A stretch of 64,000 nt of DNA from Trinickia sp. Y13 (GCF_029522115.1 NZ_JAKWFK010000005.1:124001-188000), one strand, 5' to 3'. Shown: positions 28,556 through 37,687, numbered from the stretch's first letter. Program-made: numbers and translations. Notes: a model not told the origin generated them from the sequence alone.

Positions 28556-28687
28556 AGTTGGCGTGCGTCATTGTTCGTACATATACAGTCATAAAACATC
28601 GAACATGATCCACGGAACGCCTGAGAATGATTTCGGGTAGTTTTGCCTTGGCGCTCCCTTTACTAAGCACGCACGCCGCAGTTCGAC

Positions 28688-31600
28688 ATGTTGCTGAATA
28701 CGACACGTCCGGCGATCGATCAACACAATGCGACGCAATGCGTTGCGGACCCGAAAGGCGCAGCCGCCTGGGCCTATGCGGACAGCATGCGCGCGTCGAA
28801 CTCGTGCTGGTGCTGGTGCGCTGGGTTTGGGGGCTGCGGTTGGGGAGCGGATGTGGGACCTTTTTTCGAACGCATGAGGCACGCTTATCGCGATTGGTTT
28901 GCCCAGGGTTTAGCACTCGGCGTGCTCGCGCTTGCGTTGGCCGCCACGGTCACCGTTTATTCGCTGTGCCAGCAGTTCGTGGATCGGGAGGCCCGACTGC
29001 GGTTTGAAAACGATTCTCGCAGCGTCGAGCAGCAAATTGCCGTTCGCGTGCGCCTTTATACGGACGTGCTGGTCACGATGCGCGCATTATTCGGCGAAGA
29101 CGCGCAGGTGACGCGGCAGAACTTTCGTGATTTTGTCGATGGGCTGGATTTACCGGGGCGATATCCCGGATTCCAGACATTGAATTATGCGTTTTTCGTT
29201 CGCGCCGCCGATGCCGATACATTCAGCTCGGCGCAGCGCAAGGATCCGATTTTGCAGCATGAGGGGATCGATTTTTCGATTCATCCGCCCGGTATCCGCG
29301 ACAGCTATGACGTCCTGACCTACCTCGAGCCGCTCGGCGTCAACCGCGAGGCGGTTGGTCTGGACATGGATGCGACGCCGCAGCGGCGCGCGGCAATGGA
29401 AGCGTTGCGCGATACGGGCGAACCGGTCAGCAGCGGCCGATTGATCTTCGACGAGCGCGGTGCGCCGTTCGTCGGATTGGCGATGCGCATGCCCGTTTAT
29501 CGCAAGGGAACGGAGGTTTCCACGGTCGCGCAGCGCCGTCGTGCCTATATCGGGTCCGTGGGGGCTGGGATCCGCGTCAACGACATGATGGACGGGGTGC
29601 TCGGCGCCAACACGCTGCGCGTCATCAAGTTCAAGATCTACGACGCCGGCGGTTTGCGCGGCCCGGCGACACCGCCCTCGAAGGAATCGCTGCTGTACGA
29701 CAGCGTGAGCGGCGTGGCGCGTCATCACGCCGCGACGACCGGGGGGCTCACGCGCGCTCCGATGCGCGCGGCGGCCGTAGCTGCGCCGATCGCCCCGTTC
29801 GCACCGCAAGCGGTCCGCACGGCGAAGCCGTATCGGCTGCAACGGCGCGCAGAGCAACCCTTTGCCGGGCGACGCTGGGTGATCGAATTTTCGGCCGATG
29901 TCGGCGCGCTGAGCGGCACACAGCGGGTCTTGCCCAATCTCGCGTTGATCTCGGGGCTACTGATCAGCGCGTTGCTGGCGGTCTTGGCGTACGCGTTGTC
30001 GACCTCGAGGGTCCGAGCGGTCGAGCTGGCCGATCAAATGACGCACGATCTGCGCGAGAGCGAGGCAGCACGCGCCGAGGCACAGCGCATTGCGCATCTC
30101 GGCGATTGGCTCGTCGATGTGGATGAGGGTCGGGCGCATCTGTCCAAAGAGATGGCGCGCTTGATCGGTTCGCCATGCCAAACCCAAACCCTCAGGGCGC
30201 TGCTGCGAACGATCGAGGCGCCGGATCGGCGTTTGCTGATCGAGCGCGCGTGCGCGACGTCAGCGACGCGCGATGCGTTCGAGATCGAGTGCCGCTATCG
30301 TTCCCGGCGTGGCCGGCGCGGGTGGCTGCGCGTGATCGGCCATGCTTACGGCGCCACCGGATCGCTCCGCTTGCGCGGCACCGCGCTTGAAATCACGAAG
30401 CAGAAGTCGATCGAGCGAGCAAGGGAATTGGAGCATACGTTCACGCTCTATCTTGCGACCGCCGGCAACGAGTTCGACGTATGCCGGCATCTGATCGAAT
30501 CGATCGTCCGGGGCATGGGTTGGGACGGCGGCGCTTTCCGTCCGACGCCCTCGGGCATCAAGCAATTGCTGTGCGCCACGTCGGCCGCGCTCGATAGCGA
30601 ACTGGAAGCGTGGCTGCTGGCCTATGCGCCCAGTGCGACGAGCGAGGAGCAGGCCCCGCCGGCGCCGTGTTGGACTGCGTTGCGCCCGGCGGATGCGGCG
30701 GGGTGGCTCGTCGATGCTCGCATCGCCACCACTTTCTCGTTCGCATTGCGGATGGGTTCGGTCGTAGTCGGCGTGGCCGAGTTTTATTCGCGCGAACGAC
30801 GCCATGTCGAACCGCAGGCGCTGGTGGTGGCGCGCTCGATCGTCGGCCAGATGAGCCACTTCCTGCAGCGCCGCCAAGCCGAGGAGAACTTGCATTTCCT
30901 GGCTACGCACGATGCATTGACGGGCCTGCCCAATCGCTTGATGTTCCGGGAGCATTTGGATGCGCTGCTCGCGCATGCACGGGCGGACGCCACCGCGTTG
31001 CACGTGCTCTTCATCGATCTGGACCGGTTCAAGGACGTCAACGATTCGCTGGGGCACAACGTCGGCGATTTGCTGTTGCGGGCGGTGGTGGCGCGTTTGC
31101 ATGGCGCGTTGACGCACAGCGACATGATCGCTCGCCTCGGCGGCGACGAGTTCGTCGTGCTCGTCAAGCAGGAGAGCGACGGGTTGACGGTCGTCATCGA
31201 GACGATCGACGAAATTCAGGCGGCCCTCGCTCAGCCATTCACGATCGGCGGCTCGCAACTCCAAGTAAGCGCGAGCATTGGCGTGAGTTCATTCCCTGGC
31301 GACGGCGACGATGCTCAGGCCTTGCTCAAGCACGCCGACATGGCGATGTATGGGGCGAAACAGCGCGGCAAGAATACCTATCAAATGTATGTGCGGCAGA
31401 TGAGCATGTCGCTGCATCGGCGCGTGGAGATGGAAGCTCAATTGCGGCATGCAGTCGATAACGGCGAATTCACGCTCGTCTATCAGCCCCGTATCGATTT
31501 GCGCTCGAACCATTGCACGGGCGTGGAGGCATTGTTGCGCTGGAACAGTCCGGTGCTCGGCTCGGTATCGCCCGTCGATTTCATCCCGGTGGCGGAGGAA

Positions 31601-32263
31601 ACCGGCGCGATCGTGCCGATCGGCGCTTGGGTGTTGCGCGAGGCCTGCCGGCAGGGGGCGCAGTGGCGGGCTCGGGGGATGGGTCCGATTCATGTGGCGG
31701 TGAATTTGTCGGCGCGGCAATTCGCCGATCCGCGGCTGCACGAAAGCATTTTGGAGGCGCTCGAGGATGCCGGGCTGCCAGGCGCGTTTCTCGAACTCGA
31801 ACTGACCGAAAGCATGGTGATGCGCCATCCTGAGCAAGCGGCGCGCTGGCTTGCCACGATCAAACGCACCGGCGTGCGGCTCTCGATCGACGATTTCGGC
31901 ACCGGCTATTCGTCCCTCGCGTATCTGAATCGCTTCCCCATCGATACCGTCAAGATCGATCGCTCGTTCATCCGCAATGTGCCCGACAGTCATAGCGACA
32001 CGCAAATAACGAGTGCGGTGATCGCGCTCGGCCATAGCCTGGGCCTATCCGTGATCGCCGAAGGCGCCGAGACGCAAGCGCAGATCGATTTTCTCCGTAA
32101 GGAAGGCTGCGACGAGGTGCAGGGCTACTTCTTCAGCCGTCCCATTCCCGCCGACGACGTCGAAAGTTTTCTTGGACGTGTGGCGGCTTCCGGTCTCGAG
32201 CTAGCGAGACCGCCAACAACGGGAGCCGACGTCAATCGACCACAGGGCTCCCACCATGTCTAG
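28688..32263 (+). CDS. CHASE-PAS-GAF-GGDEF-EAL cyclic-di-GMP turnover protein
   Basis: Up to 1191 residues. A membrane helix (GLALGVLALALAATVTVYSL) is followed by a periplasmic CHASE domain (LFGEDAQVTRQNFRDFV, YPGFQTLNYAFF), a second helix (LALISGLLISALLAVLAYAL), a PAS-like module (AEAQRIAHLGDWLVDVDEG), a GAF-like region, then GGDEF with RLGGDEFVVLVKQ and EAL with GVEALLRW, LTESMVMRHPE and DDFGTGYSSLAYL. Both catalytic motifs are intact. The first 62 residues are Trp/Cys/Gly-rich and look non-coding; the ATG at 28874 (MRHAYRDWFAQG) is a likely true start, although neither has a good ribosome site. A GRDP-like gene follows after 11 bases. Confidence 0.88.
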   Translation: MLLNTTRPAIDQHNATQCVADPKGAAAWAYADSMRASNSCWCWCAGFGGCGWGADVGPFFERMRHAYRDWFAQGLALGVLALALAATVTVYSLCQQFVDREARLRFENDSRSVEQQIAVRVRLYTDVLVTMRALFGEDAQVTRQNFRDFVDGLDLPGRYPGFQTLNYAFFVRAADADTFSSAQRKDPILQHEGIDFSIHPPGIRDSYDVLTYLEPLGVNREAVGLDMDATPQRRAAMEALRDTGEPVSSGRLIFDERGAPFVGLAMRMPVYRKGTEVSTVAQRRRAYIGSVGAGIRVNDMMDGVLGANTLRVIKFKIYDAGGLRGPATPPSKESLLYDSVSGVARHHAATTGGLTRAPMRAAAVAAPIAPFAPQAVRTAKPYRLQRRAEQPFAGRRWVIEFSADVGALSGTQRVLPNLALISGLLISALLAVLAYALSTSRVRAVELADQMTHDLRESEAARAEAQRIAHLGDWLVDVDEGRAHLSKEMARLIGSPCQTQTLRALLRTIEAPDRRLLIERACATSATRDAFEIECRYRSRRGRRGWLRVIGHAYGATGSLRLRGTALEITKQKSIERARELEHTFTLYLATAGNEFDVCRHLIESIVRGMGWDGGAFRPTPSGIKQLLCATSAALDSELEAWLLAYAPSATSEEQAPPAPCWTALRPADAAGWLVDARIATTFSFALRMGSVVVGVAEFYSRERRHVEPQALVVARSIVGQMSHFLQRRQAEENLHFLATHDALTGLPNRLMFREHLDALLAHARADATALHVLFIDLDRFKDVNDSLGHNVGDLLLRAVVARLHGALTHSDMIARLGGDEFVVLVKQESDGLTVVIETIDEIQAALAQPFTIGGSQLQVSASIGVSSFPGDGDDAQALLKHADMAMYGAKQRGKNTYQMYVRQMSMSLHRRVEMEAQLRHAVDNGEFTLVYQPRIDLRSNHCTGVEALLRWNSPVLGSVSPVDFIPVAEETGAIVPIGAWVLREACRQGAQWRARGMGPIHVAVNLSARQFADPRLHESILEALEDAGLPGAFLELELTESMVMRHPEQAARWLATIKRTGVRLSIDDFGTGYSSLAYLNRFPIDTVKIDRSFIRNVPDSHSDTQITSAVIALGHSLGLSVIAEGAETQAQIDFLRKEGCDEVQGYFFSRPIPADDVESFLGRVAASGLELARPPTTGADVNRPQGSHHV

Positions 32264-32274
32264 AAGGAAGCATC

Positions 32275-32886
32275 ATGCAGACCACGAAACGGGGTGTTGC
32301 CGATATGTACGACGCCATCGACGCGCTCGACTTCGGCCGGATCAAGGCCAAGCTCATGCACCGGCGCGATGGCGTGCTGGCGTTGCGCACGATCGAGCGA
32401 GCCGAAGCGGGGTATCGGCAGTTTCTCAAGTTGGCGGCGAAATATCCCCATGCACCGCTCGTGCCGAGCAAGGAAGTGGACGAATTTTGGCACATGCATA
32501 TTCTCGACACGCAGCGCTATAGCGCCGATTGCGAACGGATCTTCGGCTATCTGATCCATCACGATCCGTATAGCGGTATCGACGGCGGCGAGGACGAGGC
32601 GCGTCATCTCGCGCTGACGGCGCGCAGTAGCGACTTGGCCGCATACGAGTTCGGCGAAGGCGCCGCCTACTGCGTGCGGCCTGCGGCAAAGGGCGATGCG
32701 CAGGCGTATTGCGTGAAACCGGAGGCGAAAGGCGACGCCCAGGGGTATTGCGTGAAACCCGAAGCGAAGGGCGATGCGCAGGCGTATTGCGTGAAGCCCC
32801 AGGCCAAGGCCGACGCCCAGGCGTATTGCGTTCGTCCGATGGCGTTGCCGGCGAGCGGCGAGTCAGCGCGGCACCGCAGCGCCTGA
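32275..32886 (+). CDS. GRDP-like protein with five C-terminal cysteine repeats
   Basis: 203 residues. Residues ~10-125 match the glycine-rich-domain-protein-like family: IDALDFGRIKAKLMHR, SKEVDEFWHMHILDTQRY (the W-H-x-H-x-L signature) and IFGYLIHHDPYSG. The family has no assigned function in bacteria. Residues 131-194 are five tandem 13-residue units of the pattern A/G-Y-C-V-K/R-P-x-A-K-G-D-A-Q, with cysteines at 133, 146, 159, 172 and 185. No signal peptide or membrane segment is seen. The start follows an AGAAGGAAGC site and lies 11 bases after the GGDEF-EAL gene, so both are probably on one transcript under the Anr-type box. Confidence 0.85.
   Translation: MQTTKRGVADMYDAIDALDFGRIKAKLMHRRDGVLALRTIERAEAGYRQFLKLAAKYPHAPLVPSKEVDEFWHMHILDTQRYSADCERIFGYLIHHDPYSGIDGGEDEARHLALTARSSDLAAYEFGEGAAYCVRPAAKGDAQAYCVKPEAKGDAQGYCVKPEAKGDAQAYCVKPQAKADAQAYCVRPMALPASGESARHRSA
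32665..32859 (+). repeat. five in-frame 39-bp tandem repeats
   Basis: The DNA encoding residues 131-195 of the GRDP-like protein is built of 39-bp units around the landmark GCGTATTGCGTGAAGCC. Units two to four are nearly identical and units one and five are diverged, as expected of recent slippage or unequal recombination under protein-level selection, because the Tyr-Cys-Val core is kept in every copy. Confidence 0.9.
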
Positions 32887-33019
32887 GCGCTTGCCGCACG
32901 GGGCGGTTCGACTTGCCCGCCGTCCCGGTTTCGCGCTATCCGCCGCGCTCGGAAGCGGCCAGTGCGCGCCGCTACCGCAGACACGCCACGAGGCGGCGCG
33001 TCTGGACTATCGAACTGCA

Positions 33020-33033
33020 TTGACCCAGGTCAA
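33020..33033 (+). promoter_or_regulatory. FNR/Anr/Dnr-type palindrome upstream of the HPF-like gene
   Basis: TTGACCCAGGTCAA is a perfect TTGAC-N4-GTCAA dyad, one base per half-site away from the FNR consensus. It lies 100 bases before the ATG of the HPF-like gene in a 246-base gap. A good -10 hexamer at the predicted distance is not obvious, so the site is less secure than the other two. Confidence 0.5.
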
Positions 33034-33132
33034 GCCCCTTCGAACGCGATGCGCCAACATGAGAGCGAATCCATCGAGCGCCGCCAGCATGCGGCGCTCG
33101 ATCGGTGACCGAACGAGGGCGAGGAATAGTAA

Positions 33133-33450
33133 ATGGGCATCGGCATGCAAATCGTGTACGTCGGCTTTCCCGGGGCGGCGCGAATCGAGGCCGAGGCGGG
33201 CGTCCAACTCTTGCGGCTCATGCGCTTCGCAGCGCGCGTGAGCCATTGTCATCTAGCGATCGAGGCCATGCGCGGGCCGAACGGGCTCTACTACGATGCG
33301 CGTCTCGACATCGTGACGCCCGAGAAGCAGTTCATTCCGCTGCCGCATTGCGCCGACAAGGATCCGGAGGCGGCGGTGCGCGCGGCGTTCGACTATGCCG
33401 AGCGGGAACTGACCCATCGCGGCGGCGATTTCGCCCGCCACGGCGCGTGA
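33133..33450 (+). CDS. short HPF/RaiA-like ribosome-associated protein
   Basis: 105 residues. The pattern RVSHCHLAIEAMRGP, LYYDARLDIVTPEKQFIPL and AVRAAFDYAERELTHRG matches the S30AE/HPF fold in stand-alone HPF/RaiA family proteins, which bind the small ribosomal subunit and hibernate or stabilise ribosomes. The long C-terminal dimerisation domain of long HPF is absent. A GAGGA site lies at 33121-33125 before the ATG; an internal ATG at 33145 is a weaker alternative. The nearby FNR-type palindrome suggests low-oxygen induction (inference). Confidence 0.78.
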   Translation: MGIGMQIVYVGFPGAARIEAEAGVQLLRLMRFAARVSHCHLAIEAMRGPNGLYYDARLDIVTPEKQFIPLPHCADKDPEAAVRAAFDYAERELTHRGGDFARHGA

Positions 33451-33481
33451 GGCCGACGAGCTTGGGATTGGCCGTAAGCGT

Positions 33482-33892
33482 TCAATGACGGCCTGGGCCG
33501 TGCGCCTTTTCGCGTGCCAAACGGGCGATCGTTTCCATCGCCAGATCGAATTCCGTCGTCTTGTCGAAGAAGTAGTCGGCGCCGGCGGTGACGCTCGCCT
33601 CGCGAAATACGGGCGACGCGTAGTTGGTCAGGACGATCGTGACGATGGGATCGGTTCGATCGCGCAATGCGTGGAGCAAGTCCATCCCGTTGCTGTCGAT
33701 CAGGCGCAGATCGAGAACAACGGCCTCCGCGTCCGTATCGGCTATGCCTTGCAGCGCCATCTGGACGTCCTCGGCTTCGCCGACGATGCATGCGGCGCCG
33801 TCGGGGCCGATATGCTGCGTGAGACGTTCGCGCACGAGGGTCGACTCGTCGACGACGAACACTCTTAGCGGTGAGGGGATGCTCGATTTCAT
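33482..33892 (-). CDS. stand-alone response-regulator receiver protein
   Basis: 136 residues consisting only of a receiver domain: VFVVDEST near the N-terminus, the phospho-acceptor in AVVLDLRLIDSNGMDLL, a threonine in IVLTNYASP and the lysine in YFFDKTTEFD. There is no output domain, so it would act by protein interaction or as a phosphate shuttle. A sister protein at 38238-38618 shares the unusual DKxxEF ending. No ribosome site is clear. It lies in the same orientation as, and downstream of, the NarL-type regulator and kinase, 162 bases away. Confidence 0.85.
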   Translation of the reverse strand: MKSSIPSPLRVFVVDESTLVRERLTQHIGPDGAACIVGEAEDVQMALQGIADTDAEAVVLDLRLIDSNGMDLLHALRDRTDPIVTIVLTNYASPVFREASVTAGADYFFDKTTEFDLAMETIARLAREKAHGPGRH

Positions 33893-34054
33893 GAGCACAG
33901 TATCGTCAGCGCTCGGCCAAATAAATATCGTCCCGGTAGGAATGTGTTGTAAGTCATGCGGAAGGCGCTTGTCAGCCGTTGCCTACAGAAAGCACAACGG
34001 CCCCGTGCGGCGGCGCTTCGGCGCAAGGAACGGCGACTCCGAAGTAACGGATCG

Positions 34055-34702
34055 TTACAAATCCTCGCTGTCTTCGAACAGCTTGTGCTGGATCGCATAG
34101 CGGACGAGGGCAGCTTCGTGCGGCATCTGCATCTTTTCGAGAATGCGCGTCTTGTAGGTGCTGACCGTTTTTGCGCTGACGCATAACTCGTGCGCGATCT
34201 CGCTGATCGTTTGGCCCGACGCGATGCGCCGGAAAACGTCGAATTCTCGGTCCGACAACCGTTGATGCGGCAGCATGTCGGTGGGCTCGTTCAGGCTCTG
34301 CGCGAGCCGCTCCGCCATCGACAAGCTCACGTACACGCCGCCAGCCGAGATTTTGCTCAGCGCCGATACGAGTTCCTTGCTCGCGCTTTCCTTGGTCAAA
34401 TAGCCCGATGCGCCTGCTTTGAACGCGCGTACGGCGTATTGTTGCTCCGCGTGCATCGTCAAGACGAGCACGCGCAGCATCGGCAGCTCGTCCTTGATTT
34501 GCTTGACGAGCTCGATGCCGTTGCGGCCCGGCATCGACAGATCGAGCACGAGCACGTCCGCGGGCGTGCTGCGCACCAGCGCGATGGTGGTGGGCCCATC
34601 GTATGCCTCCCCGACCACCTCGAAGCCGCTCGTGCCTTCGAGAATATGGCGCAGGCCATCGCGCACGAGCGCGTGGTCGTCGGCTAGAAGTACTCTTGTC
34701 AT
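34055..34702 (-). CDS. NarL/FixJ (LuxR-type) response regulator
   Basis: 215 residues. Receiver domain with LLADDHALVRDG, phospho-acceptor D54 in LVLDLSMPGRNG and K104 in SGYLTKES. The DNA-binding domain is LSDREFDVFRRIASGQTISE followed by IAHELCVSAKTVSTYKTRIL. Its ATG overlaps the kinase stop codon by four bases, so it is the cognate regulator of the CHASE-PAS-HisKA_3 kinase, in the same operon. Targets are unknown. Confidence 0.92.
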   Translation of the reverse strand: MTRVLLADDHALVRDGLRHILEGTSGFEVVGEAYDGPTTIALVRSTPADVLVLDLSMPGRNGIELVKQIKDELPMLRVLVLTMHAEQQYAVRAFKAGASGYLTKESASKELVSALSKISAGGVYVSLSMAERLAQSLNEPTDMLPHQRLSDREFDVFRRIASGQTISEIAHELCVSAKTVSTYKTRILEKMQMPHEAALVRYAIQHKLFEDSEDL

Positions 34703-36909
34703 TGCACGGCCTCTTCCTGTTGTATTGCGGCCAGCGGAATGCGCGCAGTCAGCGCGAAGCCACGGCCGAGCGCGGTATCGATCGAAACCGACCCGCCCAA
34801 GATATGCACCCGTTCACGTATCCCCAGTAACCCGAAGGACTTTTCCCCGTGGCCTTCGGTTGCTTGCACATCGCGCGCCCCGCGGCCGTTGTCGGCGATG
34901 CGCACGGTGCAGTGGCCGTCTTCGCCGACGAGCGACACCGACACGCGCGTGGCCTCGGCGTGCCTCACCACGTTCGTCAATGCTTCCTGGACGATGCGGA
35001 ATATCGTCGTTGCGCCGCTCTTCGAAAAGCTCGTATTGCCCGGTTCGATGCGGCGCTCGATGTCGATGCCATAACGCGTCGTGAAATCGTTGAGCAACCA
35101 ATCGATTGCCGGCAGCAAGCCTAGATCGTCGAGCATGACGGGCCGCAAATCGGCCGCGATGCGCCGCACCGAGCCGACCGTCGAATCGATGAGGCGTCGC
35201 ATGCCATGCAGTTGCGCTAGCACGGGCGGGGGCGCCGACGGCACTTCCGCGAGGGACTGCTCGACCGAGGACAAATCCATCTTCAATGCGGTCAATTGCT
35301 GCCCAAGGTCGTCGTGCAACTCCCGCGCGATGCGGGTCTTTTCGTCTTCGCGAACGTTCTGCAAGTTGGCCGACAGCTCGCGCAGCTCCTGGCGCGACGC
35401 TTTCAGGGCCTCTTCGGCCTGCACGCGCTCGGTGACATCGCGCAACATAACCGCGAACAATTTGCCGCCCTGGCCGTCGCCCACCTGCGCGATCGACGCT
35501 TCGAGCGGAAACTCTTCGCCGTCGGCCCGCAGACCGGTGAGCACCAACTGCTGCCGGCCCATCTTGCGTTGCGTCACGCCCGTCTCGCCGAAGCGCTCGA
35601 CATGCTTGCGGTGCGCCTCGCGGAAGCGGGCGGGAATGAAGCGGTCGATCGACGTGCCGATCGCGTCCATCGCCGAGCAGCGAAACACTTGTTCCGCGCT
35701 CGGGTTGAACATCACGATCCGCTGCCGTTCGTCGAGGGTGATGATCGCTTCGCCCGACGAGTGAAAAATCGCCATCAGCCGTGCTTCGTTCAAGGAAGAG
35801 CGAGAACGCGCCAATCCGGTTTCTGCAAGTGTCATGCCGCGTTTGCGCATGAACACGAACACCGCCGCGCTGGTGATCAGAGCGGCCGCGAAGCCCGCGG
35901 ACAAGATCGCGCTGCTGCTGAAATCGGCCGAGGCGGTCAGCGAGGGATCGCTGGTCGCGTAGTCGAGCGAGAGCGGCTGGCCGCCGACACGCAGCGTGTC
36001 GGTATGGCGAAAACGCTGGCTGCGGTCGTTTTGCGACGAAACCGCGGCGCCCGGCGGGTAGAGCGCGATGGGCGGCTGGCCGGCCGAGACGCGCATTTGC
36101 ATATTGGGTTCATGCGCCGCGATGCTCGCGAACAAATACTCGGTGTCCAGACGCGCGAGGACGAAACCGAGCAGGGCGGCGCGACGCGCCGGCACGAGCA
36201 CGGGCGGCGGCGCTACGCGGTAGACGGGCAGATAGAGATCGACGCGCGCCCGCGCTTGGCTTTCGGTGGGCTCGGTGCCATTGGGATCGCTCCCATTCGC
36301 GCCTTCTCGCGCCAGCGGCCGAATCGACATCGCCACGTCGCCGCTGTTGGCGGCGCGCATCAGGGCGGCGCGCGTCGCGTCGTTCACGCCGAGGTCCACG
36401 CCATCGGTCGCGTCCCCGCGCGGCGGCCACATCAGCACCGAATGAGCGAGCGGGCCGGTCGCTGCGCCCCCGCTAGCCCCCTCGGGGGCCTGCGCGATCG
36501 CAGCCGGCGATGCATCGGCGTAACCCAACGTGCGTACGCAGGGCGGGGTGTCGTCCAAGTCCAGACGCGAGATGTACCGGTCCCAGACTTCCGCCGTCGG
36601 CTTGCCGTCGCCGCTCGACTGCGTTCGGGAAACGATGAGACCGCTGGCGCCGCGCAGCAACTCGGAGCATAGCGATAGTTCGCGCCGGATGTCGGAGGTG
36701 ACATGCGCGGCCCGCGCGTCGAAGTTCGCTTGCGCTACATCCAGCAGATGGTCGCGCACGACGAATGCGGCAACGAGGGCCGCTGCGAGAAAAATGGCGC
36801 CCGTCAGCGCGGCGGCCAGCAGGGGCGCGCGCAGCGGCGTGCCGCCGTCCTTTCCTGTAGCGGCTGGCGTGGCGGATGAGGACGTGTTTCCTGCTGCGGA
36901 CATGCGCAT
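34699..36909 (-). CDS. CHASE-PAS HisKA_3 sensor histidine kinase
   Basis: 736 residues. Membrane helix at ~30-52, periplasmic CHASE domain ~55-325 (LCSELLRGASGLIVS, VRTLGYADASPAA), second helix ~335-353, then a PAS module (FHSSGEAIITLDERQRIVMF), the dimerisation/phospho-acceptor segment with H532 in IARELHDDLGQQLTALKMDL, and a NarX-type ATPase (ADNGRGARDV, FGLLGIRERVHILGG). The ligand of the CHASE domain is unknown. It is translationally coupled to the NarL-type regulator. Its H-box is identical over 17 residues to that of the kinase at 38840, so the two are paralogues. Confidence 0.92.
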   Translation of the reverse strand: MRMSAAGNTSSSATPAATGKDGGTPLRAPLLAAALTGAIFLAAALVAAFVVRDHLLDVAQANFDARAAHVTSDIRRELSLCSELLRGASGLIVSRTQSSGDGKPTAEVWDRYISRLDLDDTPPCVRTLGYADASPAAIAQAPEGASGGAATGPLAHSVLMWPPRGDATDGVDLGVNDATRAALMRAANSGDVAMSIRPLAREGANGSDPNGTEPTESQARARVDLYLPVYRVAPPPVLVPARRAALLGFVLARLDTEYLFASIAAHEPNMQMRVSAGQPPIALYPPGAAVSSQNDRSQRFRHTDTLRVGGQPLSLDYATSDPSLTASADFSSSAILSAGFAAALITSAAVFVFMRKRGMTLAETGLARSRSSLNEARLMAIFHSSGEAIITLDERQRIVMFNPSAEQVFRCSAMDAIGTSIDRFIPARFREAHRKHVERFGETGVTQRKMGRQQLVLTGLRADGEEFPLEASIAQVGDGQGGKLFAVMLRDVTERVQAEEALKASRQELRELSANLQNVREDEKTRIARELHDDLGQQLTALKMDLSSVEQSLAEVPSAPPPVLAQLHGMRRLIDSTVGSVRRIAADLRPVMLDDLGLLPAIDWLLNDFTTRYGIDIERRIEPGNTSFSKSGATTIFRIVQEALTNVVRHAEATRVSVSLVGEDGHCTVRIADNGRGARDVQATEGHGEKSFGLLGIRERVHILGGSVSIDTALGRGFALTARIPLAAIQQEEAVQ

Positions 36910-37048
36910 CCTGCGGAAGGTCGAGTTCCCGTGCCGCTTGAACAGGCCGGGGCCGGAATAACTGATGCTGATGACGGATTATCTGGCGCGCTTTATGCGT
37001 GGTTCGGCCAATTGTGCTGGATAAACGCCTGCGTGCCAATGGCGGACG

Positions 37049-37290
37049 TTATCGTGCGTACCGTCGCCGCTCACGCAAAGAATAGATCAGAGAAGAAAAA
37101 GACGCGATGGAATAGCGCGCCGTGGCCAGGTGGGCGTTGACCTCGATCGGCCGGGTCGTGTCGTCGAACGGCGGTTGCGGCATCAAATGGGTCGATGGCG
37201 CCATGCTGGAAAATCAAGCAAACGGTCGATCCGCCGTATTGGAAGAAGCCGCGCTCGTAGCCTTTGGCGCGGGCGCCGAGCGGCCCGCCT
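37049..37290 (-). pseudogene. remnant of a phosphatidylserine-decarboxylase-like gene
   Basis: Reading the minus strand from about 37290, GARAKGYERGFFQYGGSTV then CLIFQHGAI is the C-terminal core of a phosphatidylserine-decarboxylase-like protein, including the GGST self-cleavage site. Around 37180 the frame shifts: the continuation (MPQPPFDDTTRPIEVNAHLA) is in another frame and ends in TAA at 37049-37051. No N-terminal part remains; the short gene at 37290-37478 occupies that position. I therefore read it as a truncated, frameshifted relic. Apart from this remnant, 36910-37289 holds nothing that I can identify. Confidence 0.55.
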
Positions 37291-37478
37291 CAGTTGCCGT
37301 TCGTCTCGCGCAGCGCGTCGACGAACCGCAAAAACGACGTGAGCGAACCGGCCACGCTTTGGTATTTCTCGCGTCCGATCTGGCCGTCGAGCGTGACGAG
37401 CAAACCTGCGTCGCGCGCGAGCTCGAGGATGGCTTCGACGCTTCCGGCCGGGGCTTTTTTCGTGACGTGGGGTGACAT
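37290..37478 (-). CDS. small protein of unknown function
   Basis: 62 residues starting MSPHVTKKAPAGSVEAIL, followed by ELARDAGLLVTLDGQIGREK and a helical end. The start at 37478 is supported by GGAGAG upstream and by the abrupt change from junk to well-behaved sequence at that methionine. It is soluble and has no recognised domain. The composition and codon use look like a real gene, and it is transcribed towards the decarboxylase relic. Confidence 0.6.
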   Translation of the reverse strand: MSPHVTKKAPAGSVEAILELARDAGLLVTLDGQIGREKYQSVAGSLTSFLRFVDALRETNGN

Positions 37479-37687
37479 GGCGGCTCTCCGTGTGGCGTTT
37501 GATCGAGAGCCGCGATGGCGAGGTCCGGCGTGCGGCTCTGTGGATCGGTATCCGTTGTCTAAAGTATTGGCCGCGCTGCGTGCATTGAAAATAAGGGGTC
37601 GCCGAACTTCGCGTAGGTCTGCGAGCATCGTTGTCAGCATTTGCCTACATCGAGCGTATGAAGTCGCGAGGGCGCTGCGAGACGCGT

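Noticed and set aside
28688-28873. N-terminal 62 codons of the CHASE-GGDEF-EAL gene as coding
   Set aside because: Trp/Cys/Gly-rich and unlike any domain; kept in the coordinates only because no alternative start has a clear ribosome site.
32665-32859. CRISPR-like array
   Set aside because: The 39-bp repeats are contiguous, without spacers, and in frame with a conserved protein core.
32275-32886. firm assignment as a RiPP precursor
   Set aside because: No leader-recognition gene, radical SAM, MNIO/DUF692 or cyclodehydratase lies nearby; only the repeat pattern suggests it.
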